Shown here in pieces: positions 5,695-5,977 of a stretch of 5,977 bases of DNA. The DNA comes from Burkholderia sp. (lineage in GTDB: Bacteria > Pseudomonadota > Gammaproteobacteria > Burkholderiales > Burkholderiaceae), in assembly GCA_028292565.1 (NCBI GenBank), contig JAQGMD010000114.1, forward strand, positions 1 to 5,977, written 5' to 3'. Within the stretch, counting starts at the first letter, position 1. The number at the start of each line of letters is the position of its first letter. The position numbers were made by a program, and so were the translations under genes. The notes below the pieces were generated by a model. That model was not told the DNA's origin and ran no database searches. It worked only from the letters and a program-made list of their open reading frames with translations.

Positions 5695-5977
5695 GACGCG
5701 GTTTCAGGAATACGCATGATGATCGTCGGTACGCCCAGCTATTTCGATGCGCGACCGAACCCGACATCGCCGCAGGATCTGTTGAAACACGACTGCATCA
5801 CACTTCGGTTATCCAGCGGAAGCCTCTAAGCCTGGAGCTGCGAAACGGTGACCGCGACATGCAGGTACGCGTTATTGGTCAGGTCACGTTTAATAGTGCA
5901 TCCCAGATCGCGAGATACCAGTTTCTCGCCCTTGGCCAGCACTTCGGCGGTTTTTGGTGGAACCGTAAAACGTGCGC
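5695..5977 (+). pseudogene. Decayed LysR-type regulator, substrate-binding domain fragment
   Basis: The translation from about 5698 matches the effector domain of LysR-type transcription regulators: GIRMMIVGTPSYFDARP, then TSPQDLLKHDCITLRLSSGS, the usual segment before an LYAWE motif. There TAA (5827-5829) replaces the expected Tyr codon, and Ala-Trp follows. One base then appears lost at about 5836, after which a second frame from 5838 continues the family pattern: LRNGDRDMQVRVIGQVTFNSASQI (to about 5909). Beyond that the resemblance fades, possibly through another frameshift near 5945. The N-terminal DNA-binding half is absent, so the product would be non-functional. The open frame leading into it starts inside antisense pldA sequence, so an automated caller could report a misleading chimeric protein. 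The fragment runs off the right edge. Confidence 0.75.

Noticed and set aside
5218..5829. 203-codon plus-strand frame ending in LysR-like sequence
   Set aside because: Its first half is antisense to pldA. Only the part from about 5695 is meaningful, so it is reported as a pseudogene fragment.
5826..5977. Minus-strand frame entering from the right edge, about 49 codons, ending in TAG
   Set aside because: It reads smoothly and could be a real C-terminus, but it is in codon register with the LysR-like plus-strand sequence and resembles no family I know. It remains an alternative for the part beyond 5910.
1..5977. CRISPR array, tRNA, rRNA, intact IS or phage genes
   Set aside because: No regularly spaced repeats, cloverleaf, rRNA-like segment or transposase/integrase sequence was seen by eye.

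Overview
The window looks like a chromosomal stretch from a betaproteobacterium, most likely Burkholderiales and probably Oxalobacteraceae (Herbaspirillum/Collimonas/Massilia-like). This rests on a phasin of the betaproteobacterial PHB-granule type, a short Cro-like DNA-binding protein of a kind I associate with Oxalobacteraceae, a Gram-negative outer-membrane phospholipase A (PldA), and fairly GC-rich coding DNA with AT-richer gaps. The assignment comes from remembered family resemblance; no search was run.

Layout. Positions 1-65 (minus) may hold the first codons of a gene running off the left edge, behind a good sigma-70-type promoter (133-161). A likely terminator (190-220) separates it from two small minus-strand genes: a 74-residue protein with two CxxC pairs (252-476), and upstream of it a 70-residue very basic protein (489-701). 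Next comes a strong intrinsic terminator (787-813) and the phasin gene (839-1339, minus). A gap of about 310 bases (1340-1648) separates the phasin from a divergent plus-strand HTH regulator (1649-1993). The regulator converges on a 52-residue acidic/basic protein (2085-2243, minus), and the gap between them is unusually rich in hairpins, enclosed by a perfect 12-bp inverted repeat. After another gap of about 300 bases come a 605-residue exported TPR protein (2551-4368, plus) and the convergent phospholipase pldA (4473-5474, minus). The right end holds a decayed LysR-type regulator fragment (about 5695-5977, plus) with an in-frame stop and a frameshift.

How the parts relate. The left half has a storage-granule theme: the phasin coats PHB granules, and the small basic protein just downstream could be granule- or DNA-associated (inference only). 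The right half is cell envelope: an exported TPR protein and an outer-membrane lipase, convergent and so not co-transcribed. I found no CRISPR array, tRNA, rRNA, intact transposase or phage gene. No obvious large undescribed system is present. The points most worth a second look are the nested inverted-repeat region at 1968-2072, the small gene pair beside the phasin, the His/Cys-rich conserved-looking positions in the TPR protein, and the LysR remnant.
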